From PALSA-129 sp963842505 (GTDB taxonomy: Bacteria; Acidobacteriota; Terriglobia; Bryobacterales; Bryobacteraceae): 64,000 bases of DNA. Each line of letters starts with the position of its first letter. Position 1 is the first letter of the stretch. The translations under genes were made by a program, and so were the position numbers. The notes below the pieces were generated by a model that saw nothing but the letters and a program-made list of their open reading frames with translations, was not told the origin of the DNA and did no database searches. Of the stretch, positions 11,173-20,578 are shown piece by piece. The stretch spans positions 620,001 through 684,000 of the forward strand of contig CAWJGZ010000002.1 in the NCBI GenBank assembly GCA_963842505.1, read 5' to 3'.

Positions 11173-12199
11173 ATGGTGGAAACGATTCAGTGGATCGATG
11201 ATGCCGTGGTCATGATCGACCAGACCAAACTACCGCTCGAAGAGACGTATGTCACGTGCCGGACCTATGAAGAAGTCGCAAGGGCGATTCGCGGCATGAT
11301 TATCCGCGGCGCGCCTGCTATAGGAGTGGCGGCCGCCATGGGGGTGGCGCTGGGCGTGCTGCGTGCGGACGATCGGAATCTGGATGGGCAAGTGGAAACG
11401 GTTTGCGCCACCCTGGCGGCCACGCGGCCGACGGCGGTCAATCTTTTTTGGGCTATCGACCGTATGAAACGGCTCTACGCATCGCTGCGCGGCGCCGCGC
11501 CGGCGGAGATCCGGCGGCGGATGGTGGAAGAGGCGCTCCTCGTGCGCGAAGAGGACATCGCGATCTGCCGCGCGATCGGGCGAAACGGGGCGGCGCTGGT
11601 GCCTGACCACAAGACCGTGCTGACGCATTGCAACGCCGGCGCGCTGGCCACCGCGGGTTATGGAACGGCGCTGGGCGTGATTCGCGCGGCTATCGAAAGC
11701 GGCAAGACGGTGGATGTATTCGCCGACGAGAACCCGGCCGTTCCTCCAGGGCGCGCGCCTCACGGTGTGGGAACTGCAGCAGGACCACATTCCGACGACG
11801 CTGATCACCGACAATATGGCGGGCCACTTTCTGAAGTCGGGCCGGATCGGCTGCGTAGTGGTGGGCGCCGACCGCATCGCGGCAAATGGCGACGTCGCCA
11901 ACAAGGTGGGCACGTACTCGGTAGCGGTGCTGGCGAAGGAAAACAATGTGCCGTTTTTTGTGGCGGCTCCGATATCGACGCTGGACCTGGCGCTCGCATC
12001 GGGCGATGCCATTCCGATCGAACAACGCGCCGCGGCGGAAGTGACGCACGTATACGGGCGGCAGGTGGCGCCCGCCGGGACGGCTGTCCAGAACCCGGCA
12101 TTCGACGTGACGCCGGCGCGTTACGTGACCGGCATCATCACGGAACGCGGCGTGGCGCGTGCGCCGTACCTAGAGTCTTTGAGAAAATTGGTGGGATGA
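11173..12199 (+). CDS. mtnA: Methylthioribose-1-phosphate isomerase, frame broken by one base
   Basis: MtnA interconverts S-methyl-5-thioribose-1-phosphate and methylthioribulose-1-phosphate in methionine salvage. The first frame (11173 to about 11730) carries RGAPAIGVAAAMG and the catalytic-Cys segment THCNAGALATAGYG. The rest (KTVDVFADE, then TRPFLQGARLTVWEL, GADRIAANGDVANKVGTY with its Asp) continues in the next frame. Dropping one A at 11731-11732 (GAGAACCC to GAGACCC) restores a continuous 341-residue protein of normal length. As sequenced, the first frame runs on into the next gene. Either a sequencing indel or a recent inactivation is possible. The gene abuts the CPBP stop. Confidence 0.88.
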
Positions 12200-12723
12200 G
12201 AATAACGGCCATGAAAAAACTCCTGATTACCCTGCTTTGCGCCGGAGCGCTGTTTGCGGCGGACGTGAACCGCCGCGCGCCCGGCTTTTCGATTGTGGAT
12301 TCCAAAGGCCAGGAACACGATCTGGCCGATTACCGCGGCAAACTGGTGCTTTTGGTTTTCATGCAGACTACCTGCCCGCACTGCGCCGGCTTCGCGGAGC
12401 TGCTCCAGCAGACCCAGGAGAAATATGGCTCCCGGATCGCCGTGCTGGCGGTGGTGAATCCTCCGGACGACCCGGTCAAAGTGAAGGACTTTATTGCCGG
12501 CCACGGCATCACGTACCCGATTTTGCTGGACATTGGGCAGGTGGCATATTCTTACGTGCTGACCCAGACCATCAACTTTCCGCACCTGTATATGATCGAT
12601 GGCGGCGGTATCATCCGGCGCGATTACGTGTATGGTCCGCTGACGCGCGAAGTATTCGAAGGCGACAGGCTGGCCGCGGAAATCACCCATCTGCTGCCGG
12701 CCGGCGCGCCGGATAAGAAATAG
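12196..12723 (+). CDS. TlpA/redoxin-type exported thioredoxin
   Basis: A 175-residue protein. The start at 12196 overlaps the mtnA stop (ATGA); a start at 12211 (MKKLLITLLCAGALFAA) would give the same signal peptide and is equally possible. The mature domain is an AhpC/TSA-redoxin fold beginning DVNRRAPGFSIVDSKGQ, with the redox pair in TTCPHC (Cys60, Cys63 from the first start). The segments TYPILLDIG and FPHLYMIDGGG carry the usual cis-Pro region. The likely role is thiol-disulfide exchange outside the cytoplasm; the partner is unknown. Confidence 0.8.
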   Translation: MRITAMKKLLITLLCAGALFAADVNRRAPGFSIVDSKGQEHDLADYRGKLVLLVFMQTTCPHCAGFAELLQQTQEKYGSRIAVLAVVNPPDDPVKVKDFIAGHGITYPILLDIGQVAYSYVLTQTINFPHLYMIDGGGIIRRDYVYGPLTREVFEGDRLAAEITHLLPAGAPDKK

Positions 12724-12754
12724 CCGGAGAATCGCCAAGGAATAACGCCACCCG

Positions 12755-13828
12755 ATGCCCACTTATCAAATCGCGACGTCGCAACACCGCTATCCGGCGA
12801 TCGTCCAACGCGGCGTGATCCGTTCGGCGGCGCAATATCTTCCCGCGACCGCCGGCAAGGTTTTCGTGGTTTCGACCGAAGATGTGTGGCGGCACTGCGG
12901 ACGGGCGCTCGCGCAGGCGCTTGAAGGGACGCCGTACGAAGAGCTGTTTCTGCCGGGTGGGGAAGAGCGGAAGCGGCTGGCGCCGATCGAGCAATTGGCT
13001 GAGCGCATGGTGGAGCTGGGCGGCGACCGCTCGAGCGTGGTGATTGCGTTTGGCGGCGGCATCGTCAACGACATGGGGGGATTTCTGGCCGCGATTTTCA
13101 TGCGCGGGATTCCGGTCGTGCAGGTTCCCACCACGCTGCTGGCGCAGGTGGATGCATCCGTTGGCGGCAAGACCGGCGTGAACCTGGTGAGCGGGAAGAA
13201 CCTGATTGGCAGCTTCCATCCGCCGCTGGCTGTTCTCATCGACCCGGATGCGCTCGGCACACTGCCGGAGCGCGAGTACCGCGCGGGGCTGTGGGAGATT
13301 GTGAAAGCCGGCATCATACGGGAGCCGGCGCTGTTCCGCTACCTCGCGGATTCGAGCGCCGCCGTGCTGGCCCGCCGGCCGGCCGCCGTGGACCGCATCA
13401 TCGAGGACGCGGTGCGGATGAAAGCCGAGGTGGTCTCCGCCGACGAACGCGAGGGCGATCGGCGGCGCATTCTGAACTTTGGGCACACCTTCGGACACGC
13501 GCTGGAGGTTGAGACCGGCTACACGCGATTCCTGCATGGCGAAGCCGTGGCGTGGGGGATGTGCGCGGCGGTGCATCTGGCCGAACTGACCGCATCCGTG
13601 GAGGCCGCGGATGCGGCCGCGATGCTGGATCTGCTGCGGCGGTACGGCCCCATTCCGCCGGTCGACGGCATCTCTGCGGCGAATTTGCAGGCGCGCCTGG
13701 TCCACGACAAGAAGACCGTGCAGGGCGCCGTCCATTTTGTGTTGCCGGTGCGGGTGGGGGAAGTGAAGGTGGTTTCGGGCGTGGATGAGAGGCTGGTGCT
13801 CACGGCGATTGAGCGAGCCCTGGCATGA
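12755..13828 (+). CDS. aroB: 3-dehydroquinate synthase
   Basis: A 357-residue AroB, which converts DAHP to 3-dehydroquinate in the shikimate pathway using NAD and a divalent metal. Landmarks are the GGGIVNDMGGFLAA nucleotide loop, PTTLLAQVDASVGGKTGVN, the metal/substrate segment GLWEIVKAGI and the metal-His motif LNFGHTFGHALE. Length is normal. Its stop overlaps the menG start by four bases. A class II DAHP synthase, the preceding pathway step, lies at 26.8-28.2 kb. Confidence 0.95.
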   Translation: MPTYQIATSQHRYPAIVQRGVIRSAAQYLPATAGKVFVVSTEDVWRHCGRALAQALEGTPYEELFLPGGEERKRLAPIEQLAERMVELGGDRSSVVIAFGGGIVNDMGGFLAAIFMRGIPVVQVPTTLLAQVDASVGGKTGVNLVSGKNLIGSFHPPLAVLIDPDALGTLPEREYRAGLWEIVKAGIIREPALFRYLADSSAAVLARRPAAVDRIIEDAVRMKAEVVSADEREGDRRRILNFGHTFGHALEVETGYTRFLHGEAVAWGMCAAVHLAELTASVEAADAAAMLDLLRRYGPIPPVDGISAANLQARLVHDKKTVQGAVHFVLPVRVGEVKVVSGVDERLVLTAIERALA

Positions 13829-14559
13829 AAGGCGCCACGCCGGAAGGCGCGCGCGGCGAGCGGGAAGCCGCCGCCTGGGTTCGCGGCATGTTCGCGCGCG
13901 TGACGCACCACTACGACCTGGCGAACCATCTGCTTTCGCTGAACATCGACCGCTGGTGGCGGGCCCGCACGGTGCGGCGTGTGGCGTCGGTGTTGCAGCG
14001 GCCGGGAGCGCGCGTGTTGGACATCTGCTGCGGCACGGGCGACCTGGTGCTGGCATTGCAGCGCCGGAGCGGCGGGCCGGTGATGGGTTCGGATTTCTGT
14101 CATCCGATGCTGCTGGCGGCACGCGAGAAGGTGGCGGCGCGGAACGCGGCCGTGGCGTTGTTCGAATCGGACGCCTTGCAGTTGCCGGTGCGGGACGGCT
14201 CGCTCGATCTTCTGACGGTGGCGTTTGGCTTCCGCAACCTGGCGAACTATGCGGCGGGCTTGGCGGAGATGCGGCGGGTGCTGCGCCCGGGCGGGATGGC
14301 GGCGATCCTGGAATTCTCCGAGCCGCCCAATGCGGTTTTCGCGGCGGTCTACCACTTTTATTCGCGGCGGATTCTGCCGCTGATCGGCGGGGCGCTTTCG
14401 GGAAGCCGCGATGCTTATGCGTATCTGCCGGAATCGGTGAGGAGGTTTCCGCGCGCGGCGGACTTGGCGGGAGACATGCGGCGCGCGGGTTTCACCGATG
14501 TGGAGTTCGAATACTTCACCGGCGGAATTGTGGCGCTGCATGTGGGCCGAGTTCCCTGA
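13825..14559 (+). CDS. menG: Demethylmenaquinone / ubiquinone methyltransferase (UbiE/MenG)
   Basis: A 244-residue class I SAM methyltransferase. Motif I is LDICCGTGDLVLAL near residue 71, followed by SDFCHPMLLAAREK, and the UbiE-specific GFRNLANY near residue 134. The C-terminal SGSRDAYAYLPESVRRFP matches the family signature YxYLpxSi. It methylates demethylmenaquinone in the last step of menaquinone synthesis, which fits the Complex I genes elsewhere in the window. It is the last gene of the uvrA operon and is followed by hairpins at 14574-14650. Confidence 0.9.
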   Translation: MKGATPEGARGEREAAAWVRGMFARVTHHYDLANHLLSLNIDRWWRARTVRRVASVLQRPGARVLDICCGTGDLVLALQRRSGGPVMGSDFCHPMLLAAREKVAARNAAVALFESDALQLPVRDGSLDLLTVAFGFRNLANYAAGLAEMRRVLRPGGMAAILEFSEPPNAVFAAVYHFYSRRILPLIGGALSGSRDAYAYLPESVRRFPRAADLAGDMRRAGFTDVEFEYFTGGIVALHVGRVP

Positions 14560-14573
14560 GCGCTCTTACGTGG

Positions 14574-14650
14574 GACAGACCATCGGGTTTCGTGGTCTGT
14601 CAAAGTCGCTCCAGAACACGCGAGCCGACAGACCGCGGAAACCGATCGTC
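14574..14650. repeat. Pair of hairpin elements in inverted orientation
   Basis: GACAGACCA (14574-14582) pairs perfectly with TGGTCTGTC (14593-14601) around a 10-base loop. A second related sequence at 14625-14650 reads, on the opposite strand, nearly as the same element (GATCGGTTTCCGCGGTCTGTC compared piecewise with TCGGGTTTCGTGGTCTGTC). The pair lies between convergent menG and the aminotransferase fusion gene. It may act as a two-way terminator or be a REP/BIME-like palindromic repeat. There is no T tract. Confidence 0.55.
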
Positions 14651-14671
14651 AAACCCATTGTCTGCGCCTGC

Positions 14672-16975
14672 CTAATGGAACGATGACCCGTTGAGCGCGA
14701 CGTCGAGCCGGTCCAGCAACGTGCCGGCGTCGGCGCGGGAGAATATCATCGGCGGCTTGATCTTGATGACATTGTGGAACGGCCCGTCGGTCGAGAGCAG
14801 CACGCCGAGATCCTTCATGCGATCGACCAGGGCCGAGGCTTCCGCGGCTGCCGGCTCTTGCGTGGCGCGGTCGCGCACCAGCTCGAAACCCAGGAACAGA
14901 CCGAGGCCGCGGACATCGCCGATGATGGGATGGCGCGTGGCGAGATCGCGGAGACCTGCCAGTAGATAATCGCCGGTCGCGAGCGCGTTCTGCTGCAAAC
15001 CTTCGTCGCGAATGACGTCGAGAACGGCCATTCCCACGGCGCAGGAAACGGGGTTGCCGCCGAAGGTGTTGAAGTATTCCATGCCGTTGGCGAATGAGGC
15101 GGCGATTTCCGGAGTGGTGACGACGGCGCCCATGGGGTGGCCGTTACCGATGGGTTTGCCCATGGTGACAATGTCGGGAACGGCGTCCTGGGTTTCGAAC
15201 ATCCAGAAATGTGAGCCGGCGCGGCCAAACCCGGTCTGGACTTCGTCGGCGATGGCGACGCCGCCAGAGGCGCGGATGGCGGCGAAAGCGTCTTTGAGAT
15301 ATCCGGGCGGCAGAATGATCTGGCCGCCGCAGCCGAGCGCGGATTCGCAAAAGAAAGCCGCCAGGCCGGGGGTTCGGCGGGCGGTGTCGGCGACCGCTTG
15401 GGCATAGCGCGCGCCGGCATCGGCTCCGCGATGCGGGCCGCGATAGACGTCCGGCATAGGCACGACGTGGACGTGCGCGGGCTTGCCCTGGCCGCCCGGA
15501 CCATTAAACTTATAGGGGCTGATTTCGACCAGGGCATTGCTATTGCCGTGATACGCGACGTCGACCACCACAACCTGGTTGCCGCCGGTGTGGGCCCGCG
15601 CCAGGCGCAGCGCAAGTTCATTCGCTTCGCTGCCGCTCGTGACCAGGAAAGCCACGCGCAGAGGCTCGGGCAGCGTGGCCGTGAGGCGCTCAATGTAGCC
15701 GGTTAGGTACTCGTAGAGGTAACGCGTGTTGGTGTTGAGGAGCGCCATCTGGCGGGCAGCGGCTTCCACCACGCGCGGATGAGAGTGGCCCACGTGAGCC
15801 ACGTTGTTGACGCAATCCAGATACGCGCGGCCTGTGGAATCGTAGAGGTGCTGGCGCCAGCCGCGGATGATATGCAGCGGCTGGCTGTAAGAGAGACTGA
15901 GCGAAGGGCCGAGCGCGTGGCGGCGCGTAGCCGCAAGCGAAGCGGCGGTCTGCGCGCCGCGAGAGAATCCGCAGGCGCGGCGAAAGACCTCGTTGGGCCA
16001 ATCCGGCGGCAACGCGGCGAGACGCTCCATCAGCGCCCAGGCTGGCTGGTTTGAGATGTTCAGATAGGAATTGCCGGGCGCCTGGCGGGCTTGCCAGGCA
16101 GCGTAGCAGACGCTGGCGGCAAGGCGCGTGGCGGCCAGTGTGTAGAGAGCTTCCACTTCAGAAGCGGTGAGCGGGCGGACCTGCTGGTAAGCGGCGGCCA
16201 CTTCGGCGGCGGCGGCGATGGGGTCGGGTTTATCGAGCATGGCGTAGGCCAGCGCGATGGCGAGGTCGCAGACGGTCGCCGAGTGGACTACGTCGCCGAA
16301 GTCGACGAGCGAGACCACCCGCGATCCAGAGGGATCCACCAGGATGTTGTAATCGTTGGCGTCGTTGTAGATGACGCTGGTGCGCAAGGCGGACCAATCG
16401 ATGGTCGCCCAGGCGGCGAAGATGGGTTCGACCAGGCGGCGCTGGGGCTCGGAGAGCAGGCCGATATGCGCTCGGGCCAGCGCGGCATGGCGAAGATCCC
16501 AATGCAGAGCGCGGTGCGCGGCCGGATGCGAAAAGGCTTGAAGGGCGTTGTCCACGCGGGCCAGCGCGGCCCCGAGAGAGCGCAGAAGTGCCGCGGAGTG
16601 CGGCGCGGCGGCCTGGGCCATGCAGATGCCATCGACCCACGTCAGCAACCGCACGAAGTAGCGCACGCCATCGGAACCGGTGACGGAAGCGACGCAGGAC
16701 TCGTCGGAAGCGGGAACCACGCGGGGAAATTCGAGCCCGGTCGGGCCCGCGCCGAGAAAGCCCAGAAGGCTGTTTTGGAGGTCGAGAACGGCGGGCGATT
16801 CTTCCTGGTTGGCAATCTTGAAGACGAACTGGCCGCCCGAGACGTCGCGCAGGTGGAAGTTCTGATCGCGCTCGCTGGGAAGCGGTTCGGCCACGGCATC
16901 CAGGCCGAACAAATCGCGGGCGAAGCGGACGGCGTCCTCGGCGGAGAAGCTGGGAGCTTTGTCAACCCGGGCCAT
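14672..16975 (-). CDS. Aminoglycoside-phosphotransferase-like kinase fused to class III aminotransferase
   Basis: The start at 16975 (MARVDKAPSF) gives 767 residues. Residues ~1-330 are an APH/ChoK-type kinase: ATP-site FVFKIANQEE, catalytic VIYNDANDYNILVD and metal-site LVDFGDVVHS. Residues ~350-767 are a class III PLP aminotransferase: SGSEANELALRLA, IADEVQTGFGR and the PLP lysine in TMGKPIGNGHP. This fusion exists in a known family related to phospho-lyases of phosphoethanolamine and phosphohydroxylysine. A coupled phosphorylation-elimination on an amino alcohol is plausible, but the substrate is not readable. It converges with menG and is divergent from ileS. Confidence 0.85.
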   Translation of the reverse strand: MARVDKAPSFSAEDAVRFARDLFGLDAVAEPLPSERDQNFHLRDVSGGQFVFKIANQEESPAVLDLQNSLLGFLGAGPTGLEFPRVVPASDESCVASVTGSDGVRYFVRLLTWVDGICMAQAAAPHSAALLRSLGAALARVDNALQAFSHPAAHRALHWDLRHAALARAHIGLLSEPQRRLVEPIFAAWATIDWSALRTSVIYNDANDYNILVDPSGSRVVSLVDFGDVVHSATVCDLAIALAYAMLDKPDPIAAAAEVAAAYQQVRPLTASEVEALYTLAATRLAASVCYAAWQARQAPGNSYLNISNQPAWALMERLAALPPDWPNEVFRRACGFSRGAQTAASLAATRRHALGPSLSLSYSQPLHIIRGWRQHLYDSTGRAYLDCVNNVAHVGHSHPRVVEAAARQMALLNTNTRYLYEYLTGYIERLTATLPEPLRVAFLVTSGSEANELALRLARAHTGGNQVVVVDVAYHGNSNALVEISPYKFNGPGGQGKPAHVHVVPMPDVYRGPHRGADAGARYAQAVADTARRTPGLAAFFCESALGCGGQIILPPGYLKDAFAAIRASGGVAIADEVQTGFGRAGSHFWMFETQDAVPDIVTMGKPIGNGHPMGAVVTTPEIAASFANGMEYFNTFGGNPVSCAVGMAVLDVIRDEGLQQNALATGDYLLAGLRDLATRHPIIGDVRGLGLFLGFELVRDRATQEPAAAEASALVDRMKDLGVLLSTDGPFHNVIKIKPPMIFSRADAGTLLDRLDVALNGSSFH

Positions 16976-17075
16976 AAGGATCAGGGTAGCAGCGGGGCCG
17001 CCAGCCAGGGGCGGGCGCGCGGATGCTAGTATAAGTCTTTCCGGCGTTGCAGAGCCCTTCTGCCACTTATCCCAA

Positions 17076-20000
17076 ATGAATATGTACCGATCCGTGCCAA
17101 AAGTTCCCGATTTTCCAGCCATGGAGCGCGCGTTGCTGCGCTTCTGGGCGGAGCACCGCATCTTCGAAAAGCTGCGGGCGCAGACCGCTGGTGGGCCGCG
17201 CTGGTCGTTTTTGGATGGACCGATTACCGCCAACAATCCGATGGGTGTGCATCACGCCTGGGGACGCACGCTGAAGGATATGTACCAGCGGTATCACGCC
17301 ATGAATGGGCGGGAGCTGCGGTATCAGAATGGTTTCGATTGCCAGGGACTGTGGGTGGAAGTCGAGGTGGAGAAAAGCCTGGGGTTGCAGACCAAGCGCG
17401 AGATCCGCAACTTCGGCATTGATAATTTCGTGCGCGCGTGTAAGGAGCGCGTGCTGACGTTTGCGGCGCGGCAGACGGAGCAATCCGTGCGCCTGGGGTA
17501 TTGGTGCGATTGGGACGATCCCAAGCTGCTGATCGAGTTGCGGGATGCGCTGGCCGATGGCGACCGCGTCGTGACGGCCACGCTGCCCAGCGGACACAAA
17601 GAGACGGCGCGGGCGAGCGAGATGATCCGCAAGCTGGGGTCGCTCGAATATGGCGGCAGCTATTTCACATTTTCCGACGAGAATAATTACACCATCTGGG
17701 CGTTTCTGAAAAAGTGCCACAACGAAGGATTTATCTATCGTGGTCACGATGTAATGCCGTGGTGCGGGCGGTGCGGCACAGGGCTCTCGCAAATGGAGGT
17801 GGCCGAAGGCCGCCGCATCACCGCGCACACCTCCGTCTTCGTGAAATTCCCCATCCGCGGCCGGGAAAAGACGGCGCTTCTGGTCTGGACCACCACCCCA
17901 TGGACGCTCACGTCGAACGTAGCGGTTGCAGTGAACCCCGAGATGACCTATCTCAAGGTGCGCCACGGAGACTGGGATTACTATGTCGCCAAGGCAAACT
18001 TCGAGAAAGACCGCCTGCAGGATCTGCAAGTCGAAGGCAAGCACGAGTCGCACAAGCTGCCGTCGATCCGGACAATCCTGAAAGGTACGGGCGGTGTGGA
18101 GGTGGTCGAGGAACTGCCCGGCAACGCGCTGCTGGGGCTGACCTACGACGGGCCCTTCGATGAATTGCCGGCGCAGAACACGCCGGGCGGCGTGTTTCCC
18201 TATGGGGAGACGGCCGCCGGCGTGACGGCGGCGGAGTCGCACCGCGTGATCGCCTGGAGCGAAATCAGCGAGGCGGAAGGCACCGGCCTGGTCCATATCG
18301 CGCCGGGCTGCGGCGCGGAGGATCAACAGCTCGGCAAGGCGGAAGACCTGCCATTCATCGCGCCGCTGGATGAAAGCGCCGTGTATGGCGAAGGCTTTGG
18401 CGAGTTCACCGGCCGCAATGCGAGCGACGTGGCCGACGATGTCGTGACCGGTCTCAAGGCCAAGGGTCTGCTGGTGGCGCGCGAGAAGTATCCGCACGTC
18501 TACCCGCACTGCTGGCGCTGCAAATCCGAGCTGGTCTTCCGGCCGGTGGACGAATGGTTCATCCGCATGGACTGGCGCGACCGCATCCAGCGCGTAGTGC
18601 CGCAAATTCGCTGGATTCCGGCCGAGGGCGAAGCGCGCGAGATGGACTGGTTGCGCAATATGAGCGACTGGATGATCTCGAAGAAGCGCTTCTGGGGCCT
18701 GGCGCTGCCCATCTGGGTGTGCGGCGCCTGCGAGCACTTCATGGTGATCGGCAGCCGTGAGGAACTGAAAGAGAAAGCCGTGGAAGGCTGGGAAAACTTC
18801 GAAGGCAATTCCCCGCACCGGCCGTACGTTGACGCGGTCAAGATCCGCTGTGAAAAGTGCGGCGCGCTGGCCTCGCGCGTGGAGGACGTCGGCAATCCGT
18901 GGCTGGACGCGGGCATCGTGTCGTTCAGCACTATGGGCTACTCGACGGACCGCGCCTATTGGGAGAAATGGTTTCCGGCCGACCTGGTGCTGGAGAGTTT
19001 CCCGGGCCAGTTCCGCAACTGGTTTTACTCGCTGCTGGCGATGAGCGCCATGATGGACGGCCGTGCGCCCTTCAAGGCGTTGCTGGGCCACGCCCAGGTG
19101 CGCGACGCGCGCGGCGAAGAGATGCACAAGTCCAAGGGCAACTCCATCGCGTTCGATGAAGCCGCGGAGGCCTTCGGCGCGGAAGTCATGCGCTACATCT
19201 ACGCCGAGCAGAAGACCGCGCAACATTTGAACTTCCCGGATCTGCACCCAACCGGCAACGTCGGCCAGACCATCGACGGCGAAGCGCGGCGCAAGCTGCT
19301 GACGTTCTGGAACTGCTACAGCTTTTTTGTGATGTATGCCACGGCGGACGGCTGGAAGCCCAGCGGCGCGGCGCCGGCGTCCGCCAACGAGCTGGACCGC
19401 TGGGTGTTGAGCCGCTTGCAGCGGCTGGTGGATGCGGCCCATCAGGCCTTTTTGAACTACGAGCACTTCCGCGTGATCGAAGCCTTCCAGGAGTTCGATG
19501 AGCAGTTCTCAAACTGGTATCTGCGCCGCTCGCGGCGCCGCTTCTGGACGAGCGACGCGGAAGCCTATCAGACGCTCTATACGGTGCTGACCACGGTGAC
19601 GCGTTTGATGGCGCCGGCGCTGCCCTTTTTCACCGAAGAGATTTATCAGAACCTGGTGCGCTCCGTCGATCCCGCCGCTCCGGAATCGGTGCATTTGACG
19701 ACGTACCCGCGGGTGGACGCCGCGCTGATCGACGAAGGTCTGGAGCGAAGCATCGACGCGGTGATCCGCATGAAGAATCTGGCTTTGCACCTGCGGACGC
19801 ACAGCAAGGTGAAAATTCGCCAGCCGCTTGGCACGCTCTACGTGCGCCCACGCGACGCCGCGGACCGCAAAGTGCTCGAAAACGCCGACTACGCGGCCCA
19901 GATCCTCGAAGAGAGCAATGTTAAGAAACTGGAACTGGTCGAAGACCCGCTGCAGATTGGGGTGAAGATTGGCATCAAGCCCGATGCGAAGAAGCTGAAG

Positions 20001-20480
20001 GCGGCCGACCGGAAGTATCTAAAAGAGATTGCTCGCGCGCTGGAACAGTATGATCCGGCGGCGGTCTTGACCGCTGGTCGCTATGACGTCCAGGCCGGCA
20101 CTCAAACATTTCAATTTACGCCCGAAGAGACCATTCCTTTCTTTGATGGCCCGGCCAATCTCACCTGCGGATTCGAGCAACTCACTTTTATGGCGCTCGA
20201 CACTACTCTGACTCCAGAGTTGGAACTGGAGGGCATCGCGCGCGATTTCAACCGCCTGGTGCAGGACCAGCGCAAGGCGATCGGGCTGAAGATTTCGGAT
20301 CGCATCTCCGTGCTGTATCGCGCGCCGGCGCGCATCGCGGAAGCGATCGCCGCGCACCACGAGTATCTCTGCAACGAACTCCTGGCGGAGCGTCTGGAAG
20401 CTGTTGCGGCGCCTCCCGGCGGAGCGGCGAGGCTATCGCTGGGCGGTGAAGAAATCTTCGTCAGCGTCACGCGGATCTGA
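17076..20480 (+). CDS. ileS: Isoleucyl-tRNA synthetase
   Basis: The start at 17076 (MNMYRSVPKV) gives 1134 residues, the long class Ia type. The ATP-site signature that is HIGH in most relatives reads NNPMGVHHAWGRTLKD, a variant I believe is shared by a bacterial subset of IleRS. The KMSKS loop is MHKSKGNSI. A Cys pair in CGRCGTG, an editing domain (LVWTTTPWTLTSN) and a C-terminal zinc-like region are in order. It charges tRNA-Ile with proofreading. The gene is monocistronic, divergent from the aminotransferase fusion and convergent with wecB. Confidence 0.93.
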   Translation: MNMYRSVPKVPDFPAMERALLRFWAEHRIFEKLRAQTAGGPRWSFLDGPITANNPMGVHHAWGRTLKDMYQRYHAMNGRELRYQNGFDCQGLWVEVEVEKSLGLQTKREIRNFGIDNFVRACKERVLTFAARQTEQSVRLGYWCDWDDPKLLIELRDALADGDRVVTATLPSGHKETARASEMIRKLGSLEYGGSYFTFSDENNYTIWAFLKKCHNEGFIYRGHDVMPWCGRCGTGLSQMEVAEGRRITAHTSVFVKFPIRGREKTALLVWTTTPWTLTSNVAVAVNPEMTYLKVRHGDWDYYVAKANFEKDRLQDLQVEGKHESHKLPSIRTILKGTGGVEVVEELPGNALLGLTYDGPFDELPAQNTPGGVFPYGETAAGVTAAESHRVIAWSEISEAEGTGLVHIAPGCGAEDQQLGKAEDLPFIAPLDESAVYGEGFGEFTGRNASDVADDVVTGLKAKGLLVAREKYPHVYPHCWRCKSELVFRPVDEWFIRMDWRDRIQRVVPQIRWIPAEGEAREMDWLRNMSDWMISKKRFWGLALPIWVCGACEHFMVIGSREELKEKAVEGWENFEGNSPHRPYVDAVKIRCEKCGALASRVEDVGNPWLDAGIVSFSTMGYSTDRAYWEKWFPADLVLESFPGQFRNWFYSLLAMSAMMDGRAPFKALLGHAQVRDARGEEMHKSKGNSIAFDEAAEAFGAEVMRYIYAEQKTAQHLNFPDLHPTGNVGQTIDGEARRKLLTFWNCYSFFVMYATADGWKPSGAAPASANELDRWVLSRLQRLVDAAHQAFLNYEHFRVIEAFQEFDEQFSNWYLRRSRRRFWTSDAEAYQTLYTVLTTVTRLMAPALPFFTEEIYQNLVRSVDPAAPESVHLTTYPRVDAALIDEGLERSIDAVIRMKNLALHLRTHSKVKIRQPLGTLYVRPRDAADRKVLENADYAAQILEESNVKKLELVEDPLQIGVKIGIKPDAKKLKAADRKYLKEIARALEQYDPAAVLTAGRYDVQAGTQTFQFTPEETIPFFDGPANLTCGFEQLTFMALDTTLTPELELEGIARDFNRLVQDQRKAIGLKISDRISVLYRAPARIAEAIAAHHEYLCNELLAERLEAVAAPPGGAARLSLGGEEIFVSVTRI

Positions 20481-20578
20481 CGGAAAAGCCGGACTGAACT
20501 GCGCACTTACTCTCGAGATGAGACGCGAGCGCTGATCAGGCAGCCGCCGCTTTGACGGCTTCATAATCATCTCCCGGG

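Noticed and set aside
17067..19466. A ~800-codon open frame antisense to ileS
   Set aside because: Shadow of a high-GC gene; no recognisable family and complete overlap with ileS.
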